A stretch of DNA of 64,000 nucleotides from Epiperipatus broadwayi. Its lineage: Eukaryota > Onychophora > Udeonychophora > Euonychophora > Peripatidae. Below are positions 12,191 to 23,656 of the stretch, one piece after another (the stretch's first letter is position 1; each line of letters opens with the position of its first letter). Under the pieces are notes generated by a model. That model did not search any database, was not told where the DNA came from, and saw only the letters and a list, made by a program, of their open reading frames with translations. Where the stretch lies: assembly GCA_028023455.1 (NCBI GenBank), contig JAQFVV010006274.1, positions 562,001 through 626,000 on the forward strand. Direction: 5' to 3'. The translations under genes were made by a program, and so were the position numbers.

Positions 12191-14495
12191 AGTAAAATGA
12201 AAACCATTACATTTTTTTTTTTTAAAAAGGCTTCTAATCTTAAAGCATTAAAATGACTGGAATATTTTTTTTGGCTATATATATTGCCCTAAAAATTGGA
12301 ACCATTTTAGTTTATATGAAGGAAAATTTTTGATTATTGAAAAATATTATCAAATCTTTCTTATCAATTATGTGAAATTCTACTAAAAATGACATCATTA
12401 ATTATATTAAAGAAAATGCATTTTCAAATTCGATTATAAAATTGTTATCAGCTAGCTTTATCTCAAAAATTAGTGCAAAAAAATCATGATAGCTAACTAT
12501 AATGGTTTCGTTTGTTTTAAAAACTGATTATAAATGAAGATTGTGATGATAAATAGCTATGGACTCCCAACTTTTGTACTTATTATTTTTATGAAAAATT
12601 TTAATTCTTGTGTTTATTAAATTCATTTCTTTATTCAAGTTTTAAGTAAAGTATATGTGTATTTTAATGTAATAATTATAATTTTATATTATCTAGATAT
12701 ATTATATTTCACTATATAAAAGTAATCATCATTATTTTATTATGTTACTGTTCCAGTTCAATATTAATAACATATTATCACAAGAGTTGTATTCTTACTT
12801 TTCATAAATTTATTTATCTTTGTGTTTTTCTAAACTAGTTAATTGCTGTCAGTGAGTACTTCCTGTAATCATATTAAATTTCATATAAAATAAAATTCTG
12901 TGTTAACCACTATGAAATAAATATTTTATAAATATTAATTTTAGAAGATATTATGGGTAGTAAAAATAAAATTTTAGTAAAGGGGAAGAAAAACAACTTA
13001 TAAGAACATCATATAAATTAAATTTATAATACTTCCTGATTTCTGTCACATTTAGGAGATCCAATTAAATGTTTCTATTGATCAAATTCAACTGTGCCCT
13101 TTTTATCTTAGTTGGCCTTCAAGATCTAACCAAGTCTTTCGAGAGACAAGCGAAAGAGCTACCGTAAAAAATAAAAAAAGTTATCAGATGAAAGTACTTC
13201 TTAGCTGACTTAGAATATATCCAGCCTTAAAAATAAATTGATTGTATTATAGGGGAAACTCATATAAATACAATTAATAATTCAGAAACAAGAAGAGAAT
13301 ATCTTATTGAATGTATACTTTGAAACGGAATACAAAATTTAGCAAATTCACAATCATTCTTAAGATTTATGGAACAATACCAAAACATCTGGTGCTTATT
13401 ATTAATTAATTAAATATAAAGATCAAGATGAAAAAAAAAATAATAATAGAGATTATACATATAATTATTGCAAAATAAATACTTTTTATAATGATACTAT
13501 TTTTGTAAAATATAGTTAAATTCACATAATTATTGAAGTTTTATAATTATTTTTTTTATAATAATTGGAAAATTTTTATAAAAGGATATATATAAATTTT
13601 AATTTATTATGAACATAGTATTGCTTTATAATAAAACTTAAACACGAGATGCTATGCTAACTTTGTTAAAAGTCAGTACTTTTTATTATTTGATTAATAT
13701 GCATTTTGCAGGAAATTAAAAGATATAAAATGTTTTTTACAAATTGTAATATTAATGAGAAGCTATCTTGTTTTCAAAAGTAAGATTTAAAAAATATTTT
13801 TTAAAAATTACAGAATATTAGAGAATTCAATTTTTTTGTTCATTTGATCTTTATTATTAGTAATTTATATTTATTTAGTAATATTAATCCAGTATGATCT
13901 AATGATATATTAATAAATCATAGAAAATTTTGCTGATTTATGAAGATATCATGAACACACATAACTAATTATATTTAAATAAGATTTTTTTTCTGATTTA
14001 AAATTATATATAATATAATAAATGCTTAAATGATAAAGAAATTTATAAACAAAAAAAAAGCAACAATCGATTTAAAAAAAAAGAAATTATATGATAATAT
14101 TTATGGAAAAAAAAATCAGTTCAGTTCTAATATGACATAAAAAGAATAACAAAGAAATGCTTTTTTTATTAAAGTTAGAACAGTTTTAGTTTGCTGATAC
14201 TAGTTAAAGACAATAGATAGATAAAAGTATTATCTAATGTTAATGAGTTTATTTATATTTAAAATAAAATAACAATATTAATAGACTGGATTATGAAGTA
14301 TACAAATTTACAAGTATCTTAATAATAAATATGCATATAACACTTTCTCATATATTTATTTTCAAAATAAATTTAATTACTCAATAAACTCACATTTAAT
14401 TTTATTTATTGTAATTCTTAATTACATAAAATTACAGCAAATAAGTAATATAAAATTATTTTGGGATTTATGACTTTTTTTTTTGTTTTTGTTAG
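12191..14495. other. AT-rich intron sequence upstream of first visible exon
   Basis: No gene recognised. A coding-like string on the + strand near 13120-13170 ('LQDLTKSFERQAKELP') is bounded by stops and has no recognised relative. The T-rich tract 14473-14493 directly before 14496 serves as the splice acceptor polypyrimidine tract. Confidence 0.4.
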
Positions 14496-14606
14496 CCAAT
14501 GCCTACAGTTGTTGAACTAATGGAAATGTCACTAAGGACACAAGTTCTTATAGCACAATCCCATGCTAGTATGTGGAGGAGGAATGGTTATTCACTCATT
14601 AATCAG
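14496..14606 (+). CDS. Ubr1: UBR1/UBR2-type N-recognin E3 ligase, internal exon a
   Basis: A 111-bp exon, phase 0 at both ends, preceded by a T-rich tract ending GTTAG and followed by GTAAAT. It encodes 37 residues including 'SMWRRNGYSLINQ', which matches the highly conserved 'GMWRRNGxSLxNQ' block of animal UBR1/UBR2. These proteins are cytosolic/nuclear E3 ubiquitin ligases that recognise destabilising N-terminal residues (N-degron pathway). In the family this block lies in the helical middle of a ~1750-residue protein, after the UBR box and the ClpS-like N-domain and well before the RING domain (roughly residues 600-650, from memory of the family layout). No upstream exon was found in 1-14495. 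The ATG at 14499 is internal, not a start. Confidence 0.9.
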
Positions 14607-15889
14607 GTAAATCATTTATGTTATTATTCATATTGTTACAGTAATATTGATTCCCAATGTTTGCAACATCAAAATGTAATGGTTCATATTAAGTATAACA
14701 AAATATTGTGGTGATAATGATCAAAATGACAATAGCACACTGAAGGTTAAATTCATCTTAATTACTCCAGAAGTATTTTTTTTTTAGATCCAATTTAAAA
14801 TTAATTTTAGGCACTATTTTCTTTATAGAAAGAATATTTCAGAATGAATTCTCTGATCATTTCAATGTATTTTTGTTACCTAGCATGTCCCCCAGAAGAT
14901 TGCATGATTTCTCAAGTTTAGTGGTATATTAATGATACATGTATGAAATGAGTTAAAACAGCAAATTTGATAATAAAATATCACAATTTATTTACACATT
15001 ATAAAATAAATAAACAAAATTGCTGTTTATATTTTTGCAATTGTCATGTAATCAAAATAAATAAAATACAAAATATTGAACTTAACAAATAGTCATAAAT
15101 ATAAATTTAAATGTAACCGATGAATATATATAACCCAACACTAATATTAATTCTAAGGCTTTATAATATATGAATATAAAAGAAAAATTTTACCCATATA
15201 TTAAAATGTTTTAACCTTGGTTTGGTTGATATCATAAACTTACATTCTACATTTCATACACATTTTTGACAATAGTCTTTATAAATTGTCTTTAATTATC
15301 CTTCTTGGACATCAATGATGTTAGACAATAGAAATGAGTCCCATTGTAGGCAAATACATAATAGGTCTTATAGCAGAGTCATCTTTTTATAAATGGTTTT
15401 TCTTCTTGTGAGCAGGCCAAGTTATATCCTATGCACAATCAACATTCATTATTTGGATAAAATTATATAGCTCCAGGTCTTTGACTGATTCATTTTGGAT
15501 TGTTTTGCCACACAGGGCAAATAGTATATTGGTAGAAAATATTGCCATAATTGCTGCCCTTAAATGTTTTGGTGCTTAAATATTTATACATGATATGCAT
15601 CTATGTTTATTTATTTTAAATGTATAAATGATGCCTAATAAGAAATAATATGGCTAACTGATACTCTACATAAGGTATCGACATAGTAAAGGATTATGAG
15701 GTAGAGATTCTCCATGTAGGGAATCTAAATGAGACATGCATGCAACTATTATATAATATAAGTGATATGAAGATTACATAAAAGATTCTAGTTATGAGTA
15801 TATAAGAAAAAACATATTACTGAGTTATAGAATAAAAAAATGAATAAATAAATATCAAGAGATCTAAACTCATCTGTATTTACAACTGT
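14607..15889. other. Intron, AT-rich, nothing recognised
   Basis: First part of the 8984-bp intron that follows the exon at 14496. No repeat or coding pattern recognised. Confidence 0.5.
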
Positions 15890-16510
15890 TATAAAGTTCG
15901 ACTTCGAGTGGACCACACGAGCTACTCCATAGGGCAGACAGGGCTTCCTTCTCCATTACACGTATTGAAGAGTCCTTGTTATCAGGGCGTGGGTGGCTTC
16001 TTTAAAACATCATAGGGCTTCAGGGATGAGCTGGCAGTATACTGCTGCTGGTGACCTACTCCATGGTTTTTTTGTATACTGGAACAACTATGATGGCCAT
16101 CTCTATTAGGTACTTGTTCGAAGATTTATAGTTGTAGTTCTTATCGGTAGATAGATTTTAACACGACTGATTTTTATTACCACTTTCACGCCTTTCTTCT
16201 TTTTAATTCACCTTTCTTTAAATTCCTTTACGTTAATATAATATCGGATATGGTTGAGTTTTGAAATTCATTTTGATTACTAGGCATTTCTTCATGGTGA
16301 TATAATATCGGATCTTACTGCTTCCTTAGACTGCTCATAAGCAACTTTGATTTTCTCTCAAAATCTACGATCTGCCTGCTTGGACTGATCATGAGTGATT
16401 TTTAGTTATTTTTTTTTCAAAGTCTACGGTCTGCCTGCTTGGACTGCTCAGGAGTGACTGACTCTTCCCACCTAATAGATAGCACATATGGTCCCCTTTT
16501 AGCCAATTAA
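15890..16510. repeat. Unidentified GC-richer repeat with internal ~58-bp imperfect repeats
   Basis: Clearly less AT-rich than the intron around it. 'TCTGCCTGCTTGGACTG' occurs at about 16371 and 16429, with a third degenerate version near 16317-16340, and 'ATAATATCGGAT' occurs near 16240 and 16305. Composition and internal repeats suggest a fragment of a long terminal repeat or other transposon, family unknown. Confidence 0.4.
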
Positions 16511-19500
16511 ATTATCCCCCCTACGAGCTATTGCATCAGCCTATAATAATTTAAAATATACTTTATACATTCCTTAATTTTATTTGTTACAGTATACTTT
16601 TTTAATCATGGAAATTATATAGTTTCCATCTTAATTAATTAGAGCACCCATTATGCTTCATTACATTAGATAAAACCAACTTTTAATTTTTATCTTTAAA
16701 ACAGATTAAAAGAAAATTTCATTTACCACAAAACATTCCTTTCCATCTTTTGTTCTTTTTATATAAAAATAAATAAATTCCAATTTACCAAAACTTTTTC
16801 TTTATAATTACCAAAAACAAAAAATCCATTATAATGAAAATATAAAATTTGACATTATATTTCCTTTTTTTTTTTTTTTTATTTAAAAAGAAAAACATTT
16901 ATTTAAAAATATATAAAAAAAAAAACAAAAACATTTCTGGATACGTATATCGGAACATTACAAATAAACAAAAATATTCCTAACGTAAACAAAAGTCGTT
17001 ACAAACTTAAAACTATTTTTTTTTATGTAGTTTTGTTCTTTTTTTTTTTTATAAGATAAATTCATTAATAATACAACACATACACTTGTACTGTGGGTGA
17101 AATGGGAATATAGTATAGACCAAACCCAGTTATTTACTTCACATATATAAACATTTATACAAGTGTTTTAAATATGATCTGTTTGATTGATTTTATATTA
17201 AATTCTAATCTTTTAAAGATTAGCTGTGCTGAATTCTCAGCAACAGCCATTTTGTGCAAAGATGTTATATACGTTCTAGCGCAATAGTATACATTTTCCT
17301 CCACCAAATATGAATAATAAAAATACCAAAAAAAAAAAGGTAGTACAATGATAGAAAAACAGAAAATCTATCTATCTAATTATAGGTTTCATTTTACCAT
17401 TGCTTGGCTATGGATTAAATCTAATCCCGATACATTTAATTAATGATATACTCCTTTCCTTTATTCGTGGTTTTCATATTTAAATGTCTGCATCTGTGGA
17501 TCAGCATATACACGCACATGCATGGATGTGCCTTTTCACATCCATTAATAAGAAAAGAAAAAATGTCTAAAATTTGTAATCTGTCATACAATTAATACTT
17601 TAAAAAAATATATATGCAAAACAAAAAAGTACATTTGAAATAAAATAATAAAAAAAACAACAAATAAACAAATTGTTTACCTTAATTCTCAGAAATATAA
17701 CTACAAAATTAATAAGCTTACTGATAGGCATGTAGATTTAAAATCCAAACAGTTTTTCATTGTGTTCTCATTAAACTTTTAGGCACAGGCTGCTCATATG
17801 TAAATGTTCTTTCATTTCTTTTATGACAATGATCCTGGAGCAGATAGATGGCAATAGAAGCAATACAATTATATAGTTATTGCAGATGATGATTCTGGGA
17901 CATTTTGTGATCTCTACTCCACAATTCTTATTATTCTACACTTAATATTATATAGTTTATCCATGATAGATACTTTGCAGTGAAACGAATACTTATTACA
18001 GCTCTTTGAGGTTTCTAATAACCCACTCCATTTAATTCTTTTCCAAATTCCGGGTCACTTAATGTTTTACTTTTACTATTCGTTTTACAAACAATATGAA
18101 GAGCATTTCAGGTGACCTCCAGACTACACAAACAGGATATAAAATAACTTCGAATCCAAACTTTTCTTTTTATAAGTTTTTTTTTATAAAGGAAAATGCT
18201 GATTTACTATGTAGGTGATCATTATTACCCCTTATCTTTACTTCAGTCTTGTATCAAAAGAAAAAAAAAGCTAATAACAAAAAATTTCCATTTTATTCAG
18301 ACTACCTTTAAATAGCTTGTAATTAAATTTTTCCAATAAGTCAATAGCCATATCCTATTAAAACAAAAGGCAAATCTTGTATCTGGAATCAGTTCAAGAT
18401 TTATTTTACTTTGATCAGATAAATAACAATATATATATAATTAATCCGGATATTTATATACTTTTTTATTTTTTCTTTAAAAAAAAAACAAAACATTTTA
18501 TTGTTAATAACATTCCACTTAACACTTAACTAAAAAAAATTCTTATATAATTACCAGCATTAATTAATAAATTGCTAAAGTAATTACATGTAATAAATGG
18601 CATAATGACTTCTCTAAAAATAAATTAAAAGAAAAAAATTGCATTATCTTTTCTTCTTTAAAAAAAATTTTTTTTTAAATTTCAAAGTTTAATTTTAAAT
18701 GACAATTTTGTTTTACATTAGCATACGCACAAAAATATATAATTTATATGATGTGTATACACATATTTTGATCTACACGCACATTTATGCCTATTTTAAA
18801 CTTTGTGAAGAATTTCAAATTTTAGTCCCCGTCACAATATATATATATATTGGAAAATGCATTGATAAATTAAACTCAATATTTTTATATGACCAACTGC
18901 TAAAACATTCAATCTGTAAATTAAACAGGTTGCAGTTAAGACATAAAATAGAAAGTCACATTGTCATTTTTATATGGATGTTGGTCAGGTATTTTGGATT
19001 TCTAATTTTCTCTGAAGATTGAAGTTTGTCTGTGAAATATATATATATATATAATGAGAGTTGTGATCTGGTATATTTTCCACTATAAGATAATTTAACG
19101 ATTTAATAACAAGCTTACAGGAGGAATATGCGGCAAATTGAAAATATTTGATTGGATATATATATACACACACAGAAACTGCACAAATCATTCTAAATAT
19201 GAATAAAATAGCAATTTATTTAACAATATGAAAGAAGAGTAAAAACAAATTTGACTAAGCAAAGTTAATTTTAATTCTTTGTCTTACTGCTTAAATAAAA
19301 TAGAGGGGAAGAAGATTTTTTTTATAATTCTTTAGCAGAAAACTAATTTGACTCTTTAAAATGTTAGTGAAATTTGAATAATAATAAATACTATCAATGT
19401 TAAAAAAAAGATTATCTTTTTTTAAATTAATTATGAAATTGTTAATTTCAGACATCCATTATTTTATATACTATTAGAAATTTGATATTTCATCTAAAAT

Positions 19501-19639
19501 ACATTTATTTTTTTAAAGAAATACAGTAATATAATTTTTTGATTACTACATTGAAAATATTTATAGAATTGGTACATAAGGTCAGAACTTCCTGTATTAC
19601 ATTAAGTTTTCATTTTGTGCTATTTTCTATTGCTTTGGT
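16511..19639. other. Intron, AT-rich, nothing recognised
   Basis: Poly-A/T tracts and AT dinucleotide runs (for example 18837-18850 and 19039-19054). Open frames here are low-complexity and have no recognisable motif. Confidence 0.45.
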
Positions 19640-19905
19640 AAATTAAAAAAATATATAATTTTTTTTTTAAATAATGCTTTTATGTAAACAGTAACTAAAA
19701 AGTAGAAAAATAACAAAGTAATCCGAATAAAAAAACATGTTGTTTCAAAAAGCATTTGAGACCTTTTTGATTTTTATGGCCTCAAATGCTTTTATGAAAT
19801 GACATAACATGTTTTTTAGTTGGATTACTTGATTTTTCTACTCTTTATTTGACTGTTTACATAAAACCATTACTTAAAATTTTTTTAATATTTTTTTTTT
19901 TTTTA
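19640..19905. repeat. Foldback element, ~120-bp arms
   Basis: Left arm 19640-19760 and right arm 19781-19905 are inverted copies; for example 'TTTTATGTAAACAGT' (from 19678) matches the complement near 19851-19867, and 'AAGCATTTGAG' (19750-19760) pairs with 'CTCAAATGCTT' (19781-19791). The spacer is only about 20 bp, so it forms an almost complete hairpin. No coding capacity. Confidence 0.85.
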
Positions 19906-20039
19906 CTTTTTAGTTATAAATAAAACATAATTTCAAATAAAATAAAATAATTTTCTTCATCAGTCTTTTTTAATCATCTTTGTTTATCTTCAGTATTATC
20001 AATATGATGTCATTGTAGTCATTTTCTGTAAATGTTAAA

Positions 20040-20245
20040 CAGATATACTTTTATTTTAATTAATTTAATTAATTAAATATGAGTTAAATCACTATTAACA
20101 AAATTTTATTTTACAAATGTAATGTTTCTGTCAGATATATATATATTTATTTTAATTAATTTAATTAAGTTTTTTTTTTTTTAATTAAGTTAGTATGAGT
20201 TAAATTATTAACAAAATTTTGTTCTACAAACATAATATTTTCATT
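20040..20245. repeat. Two imperfect tandem copies of ~100 bp
   Basis: CAGATATA at 20040 and again at about 20133 each start 'TTTATTTTAATTAATTTAAT', then a 'GAGTTAAAT' segment, then 'AACAAAATTTT' and an ACAAA-AATGT/CATAAT segment. The second copy carries an extra T run. Confidence 0.6.
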
Positions 20246-20315
20246 GGCTCAGTTATTAAGGAGTTTTCTTGAGAAGTGTAAGGATGTGAGTTTGAGTTCT
20301 AAATGGGATCAGATT
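20246..20315 (+). repeat. Possible tRNA-derived SINE remnant
   Basis: 'TTGGCTCAGTTATTAAGGAG' resembles a tRNA A box/D arm and 'GAGTTTGAGTTCTAAATG' about 40 bases on resembles a decayed B box. Too degenerate to be a tRNA gene. Confidence 0.3.
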
Positions 20316-20839
20316 TTTTTCCTTTGATAAAAATTCAAAAATCTGGACATACAGAAATAAACACAAGCAGGACAAGTTAATATAAAAGCATTTAAAAAGT
20401 AGTGAAAAGCAGCTAGAAATCAGTTACTATTTTATTTGTCAATTAATTTTAGATCATACTCTTATTTTTATTAGCATTTGATAATAAAGTGATTTGTTTA
20501 TTTAATAAAAAATATTTATATATATATAAAATATTGCATTTTGGATTTATATTTACTGTTTGCACATGAATTTTTATAAGTACATACAAATTGAAATAGT
20601 ATAATAATGGATTGGTAATAACTTTTGCATTTATTGGTTAGAGAAATTTTGAAGTCACTGATCTTGATGTTTGATTTTATTGTTTGTTTTGTTGAAAAAT
20701 TTCTACTTAGCAATTTTATTATTGTGAGGAATCTTGTCAATGATAGTAAAAACATCATCTGGATTAATAAAAATATTGTTGTTTTGATCACAATATTCCT
20801 TAATTTATAACTTGAATTTTCAATCTGTCTTTGGGAATA
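20316..20839. other. AT-rich sequence upstream of the Penelope insertion
   Basis: No clear gene. The last bases, 20805-20853, can be read as a degraded 'FSICLWEYIIFD', which fits the 'LxFxDYEKAFD' motif of non-LTR reverse transcriptase and may be the other half of the LINE that resumes at 22450. Weak. Confidence 0.3.
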
Positions 20840-20921
20840 TATAATCTTTGATTATATTAAAAATAATAATTCAATAAAAAATTATTTAATAAGACAACTT
20901 TTATAATAATATATTTAATTT

Positions 20922-20965
20922 CACCAATCCGGATTTCGCCCCCATACTGGAGGCTTATCAAGATG
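20922..20965 (-). ncRNA. Hammerhead-ribozyme-like motif, left Penelope tail
   Basis: Minus-strand reading: CATC, then UUGAUAA, then GCCUCC-AGUAU-GGGGGC, then GAAA, then UCCGGAU, then U, then GGUG. This fits a type-I hammerhead: stem I CAUC/GGUG, a 6-bp stem II with a pentaloop, the invariant GAAA, and a 4-bp stem III AUCC/GGAU followed by the cleavage-site pattern AUU. The core differs from the consensus CUGANGA at two places, C3 to U and G8 to A. These two bases pair with each other in active hammerheads, so the change keeps a pair (U-A). Stem III has no loop, as in dimeric hammerheads. Hammerheads are known in Penelope-like elements; self-cleavage here is unproven. Confidence 0.5.
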
Positions 20966-21324
20966 TAAGTACACTTAAAGTTACATTACAATTCTTCTTT
21001 TTCTACAGCAACTCCACCTACAGGCTTCATTTTACATTACAATATCAAAGATAAAACATAAAACAAATCTTCTATTTTCTATTCATCACATACATAAATA
21101 ATTATACACAATATTTACACACAAATGTGATCTAAATCATAACCATACATTTACATTATGCAATCACTCATTTATACCTTAATATCATTCATAAATTTCC
21201 CAATCCTGCTCTTCTTACATACCTATATAACTATATTTAATATTTTAAACCTAACATAATTAGAATGATAATCATTTATATAAATATATACACTTAATTT
21301 ACTTATAATTACACCCAACCTAAA

Positions 21325-21728
21325 TTAAATCTTCCAGCTATATAACAACACCCATTTTCCAGCCAACCTTACAGGACCTTTAACCATATTCATACATTTT
21401 TCAAAATTCTCCTGTATATATAAAGTTTCATAACATATCCTCTTACTATACTTCTTTACATACTTAATCATCTGAATGTTTTTTTCACAACTCATTCTAT
21501 GCCCAATATTCAAAAAATGCACATAAATCCCTGATCTCATATCCTTCCTCCTAATTGCCCTATCATGTTCTTTACCCCTTTCTAATGCAGTCTTCTCTGT
21601 CTGACCAATATATATCATGCTACAAAATTCACAAATAATCTTATACACCAAGCCTGCCCTACCATTCTCATTTTCTATATTACATATCTATTTCCCTAAT
21701 GATCTACTGTTTTTCCATCCTATTTTAA
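21325..21728 (-). pseudogene. Penelope-like element, GIY-YIG endonuclease domain (left copy)
   Basis: Minus-strand reading gives 'LVYKIICEFCSMIYIGQT' followed by 'GKEHDRAIRR' and 'HFLNIGHRM', the order of the GIY-YIG nuclease fold (LVY for GIY, YIG, a conserved Arg region and a conserved His). In Penelope-like retroelements this domain sits at the C-terminus behind the reverse transcriptase and nicks the target. The last 108 codons are open and end in TAA-type stop at 21325. Upstream, in the same frame, 'KIGWKNSRSLGK' and one stop are visible before homology ends at about 21728, so the reverse transcriptase part is missing (5' truncation). Not functional as it stands. Confidence 0.75.
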
Positions 21729-21730
21729 TA

Positions 21731-21916
21731 TTGCTGGGCATAGAATGGGTTGTGAAAAAAACATTCCGGTGATTAAGTATGTAAAGAAGTATAGTGAAAG
21801 GATATATTATGAAACTTTGTATATACAGGAGAATTTTGAAAAATGTGTGAATATGGTTAAAGGTCCTGTAAGGGTGGCTGGAAAATGGGTGTTGTTAGAT
21901 AGCTGGAAGATTTAAT
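21731..21916 (+). pseudogene. Penelope-like element, GIY-YIG domain tail (right copy)
   Basis: Plus-strand reading starts inside the domain at 'GHRMGCEKNIPVIKYVKK' and runs in one open frame to the stop after 'DSWKI' at about 21914. It is the counterpart of the left copy with several residue changes (for example IQM to IPV and LLYSWKI to LLDSWKI) and is truncated about 55 residues later than the left copy, so the GIY and YIG motifs are gone. Confidence 0.75.
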
Positions 21917-22273
21917 TTAAGTTGGGTATAATTATAAGTAAATTATGAGTAAATATTTATATAGATGATTATCATTCTAATTATGTTAGGTTTAAAATAT
22001 TAAATATATTTATATAGGTATGTAAGAAGAGAAGGATTGGGAAATTTATAAATGATATTAAGATATAAATGAGTGATTGCATAATGTAAATGTATGATTA
22101 TGATTTAGATCCCGTTTGTGTGTAAATATTGTGTATAATTTTTTATGTATGTGATGAAGAGAAAATAGAAGATTTGTTTTATGTTTTATCTTTGATATTG
22201 TAATGTAAAATGAAACCTGTAGGTGGAATTGCTGTAGAAAAGAAAGAATTGTAATGTAACTTTAAGTGTATTT

Positions 22274-22318
22274 ATATCTTGATAAGGCTCCAGTATGGGG
22301 GCGAAATCCGGGTTGGTG
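22274..22318 (+). ncRNA. Hammerhead-ribozyme-like motif, right Penelope tail
   Basis: Same layout as in the left copy, on the plus strand: UAUC, UUGAUAA, stem II, GAAA, stem III AUCC/GGGU, U, GGUG. Stem I and stem III still pair (with extra G-U pairs). Stem II has a G-G mismatch at its second position where the left copy has C-G, so this copy looks more decayed. Confidence 0.45.
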
Positions 22319-22449
22319 AAATTAAATATATTGTTATAAAAGTTGTCTTATTAAATAATTTTTTATTGAATTATTATTTTTAACATATTACATTGCAAAA
22401 ACAACATTATGAACAAGTTTTGTTTTGAAATTTGATCATTTTTTTTTGG

Positions 22450-23428
22450 TATAATCTTTGATTGGATCATCAAAATATAGACCCAGGATATTGTCATATT
22501 TTAATGAATATTTATAAAAATGCAACAGCAATAATTAGATTATATAATGATACTATAAAGATTAACATTGAGAATGGTGTACGACAAAGTGACTGTATCT
22601 CCAAAAGTTTTTATAGCATTATTGGCAGAAATATTTTGAGGATTAAAATGGAAATAAAATGAATAAAAGTAAGTGGAGATTATTTAAATCATCTAAATTT
22701 TGGAGATAATATAGTTGTTTTTGCAAATAATGCTTCAGAGCTTCATGAAATGTTGCAAGAGTTATCAGATGAAAGTAAGAAAGTGGACCTAAAGGTAAAC
22801 ATTTCTCAAAAGATAAAAATAACGATTGATAATGATGAGTTAGAAAATGTTAACAACTATAAATTCCGTGCTCAGATTATTACTACAAATGGAAACATAA
22901 TGGATGAAATTAATCATAGAATTAAACTTTAGTTGGAGTGTTTTTGATAAAAATAACTTAATATTAAAAGGAAATATGCCTATGTGTTTGAAAAGGAAAG
23001 TTTTTAAAAATGTGTTTTATCTGTTATTACTTATGGATCTGAGACTTGGACTCTTAACAAGAGTAATATAATGACTTCAGACCACTCGAAGAAGTATGGA
23101 GAGATGCATAGTAGGAGTAACAAGAAGAGATCCAAAATGAAATATATGAGTAAGAGAACAAACAGGTGTTACTGATATCATTGAAAGAATTAAGAGACTG
23201 AAGTAGAGTTGGGCTAGAGGTATTGCTAGAAAATATCATAATTGATGGTTAGTTGAAATCCCAAACTGGATTCCAAGAGATTGTGAAAGATTTAGAAAGA
23301 GACCAGGAAGTGTGCAGGGGAGATGTGAGAAGAGAGGCTAGAGATCAGAGAAAATGGATTGAACTTGGAGAGACCTTTATCCTGTGATGGATTGACAATG
23401 GCTGAAAAAGATGATGATGATGTGACTG
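22450..23428 (+). pseudogene. Non-LTR retrotransposon reverse transcriptase, decayed 3' part
   Basis: Pieces of a LINE reverse transcriptase in order: 'DPGYCHILMNIYKNATAI' (22480 on), 'NGVRQSDCISKSFYS' (22573 on), 'LNFGDNIVVFANNA' (about 22696, the YADD region), 'LQELSDESKKVDLK' (22753 on), then 'YGSETWTLNKS' (about 23034) and the C-terminal 'REQTGVTDI'-like and 'WIPRDCERFRKRPG'-like blocks. It ends in a GATGATGATGATG microsatellite at about 23409-23422, typical of RTE-like elements. The catalytic pair reads GDN instead of ADD, and several stops and frame changes are present. The 5' part is missing or lies beyond the Penelope insertion. Confidence 0.75.
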
Positions 23429-23590
23429 CTTTAAAATGAAAAATTATATATGTATATTTGGGTTCCTTTTTTTAAAAAATTAAAAGTAAACTGTTTTTTT
23501 TTTCATGTGTTATGTATATGTATTTATAATAAAATCTTTCACTTCATTTCACACATATTTTAATTTTAAAATATATATATATTTTTTTAG

Positions 23591-23656
23591 ATTTATTTTT
23601 ACCACAATGTCCGTTGCCGATCAGAAATGTTGGATAAAGATATTACCATGTTACAA
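23591..23656 (+). CDS. Ubr1: UBR1/UBR2-type N-recognin E3 ligase, internal exon b
   Basis: A 66-bp exon, phase 0 at both ends, preceded by TTTTTTTAG and followed by GTAAGT. It encodes 22 residues, 'IYFYHNVRCRSEMLDKDI' plus TMLQ, which directly continues the previous exon's 'SLINQ' and matches the family's 'QIYYYHNVxCRxEMxDKDIxMLQ'. The match across the exon border fixes both splice sites. It lies only about 160 bp downstream of a LINE tail; the exon itself is intact. Confidence 0.92.

Larger units (their letters stand above)
20854..22449. mobile_element. Penelope-like element: two 5'-truncated copies head to head
   Basis: The left arm (20854-21730, element on the minus strand) and right arm (21731 to about 22382, plus strand) are inverted copies joined near 21730; outer ends share the same sequence through 'AATAAGACAACTTTTATAA'. 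Each arm contains the C-terminal part of a GIY-YIG endonuclease, an AT-rich 3' untranslated region and a hammerhead-like motif near its outer end. A further 67 bp of unassigned sequence follows the right arm. The whole unit is bounded by identical 14-mers, TATAATCTTTGATT at 20840-20853 and 22450-22463, which look like a target-site duplication. Penelope-like elements are known for 5' truncation, inverted partial copies and variable target duplications. Confidence 0.75.

Noticed and set aside
1-14495. Upstream UBR exons
   Set aside because: No translation matching earlier UBR1/UBR2 blocks with splice sites was found; they presumably lie left of the window.
18699-19022. 107-codon frame with many Tyr and Ile
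   Set aside because: Translation of AT repeats; no motif, no conservation evidence.
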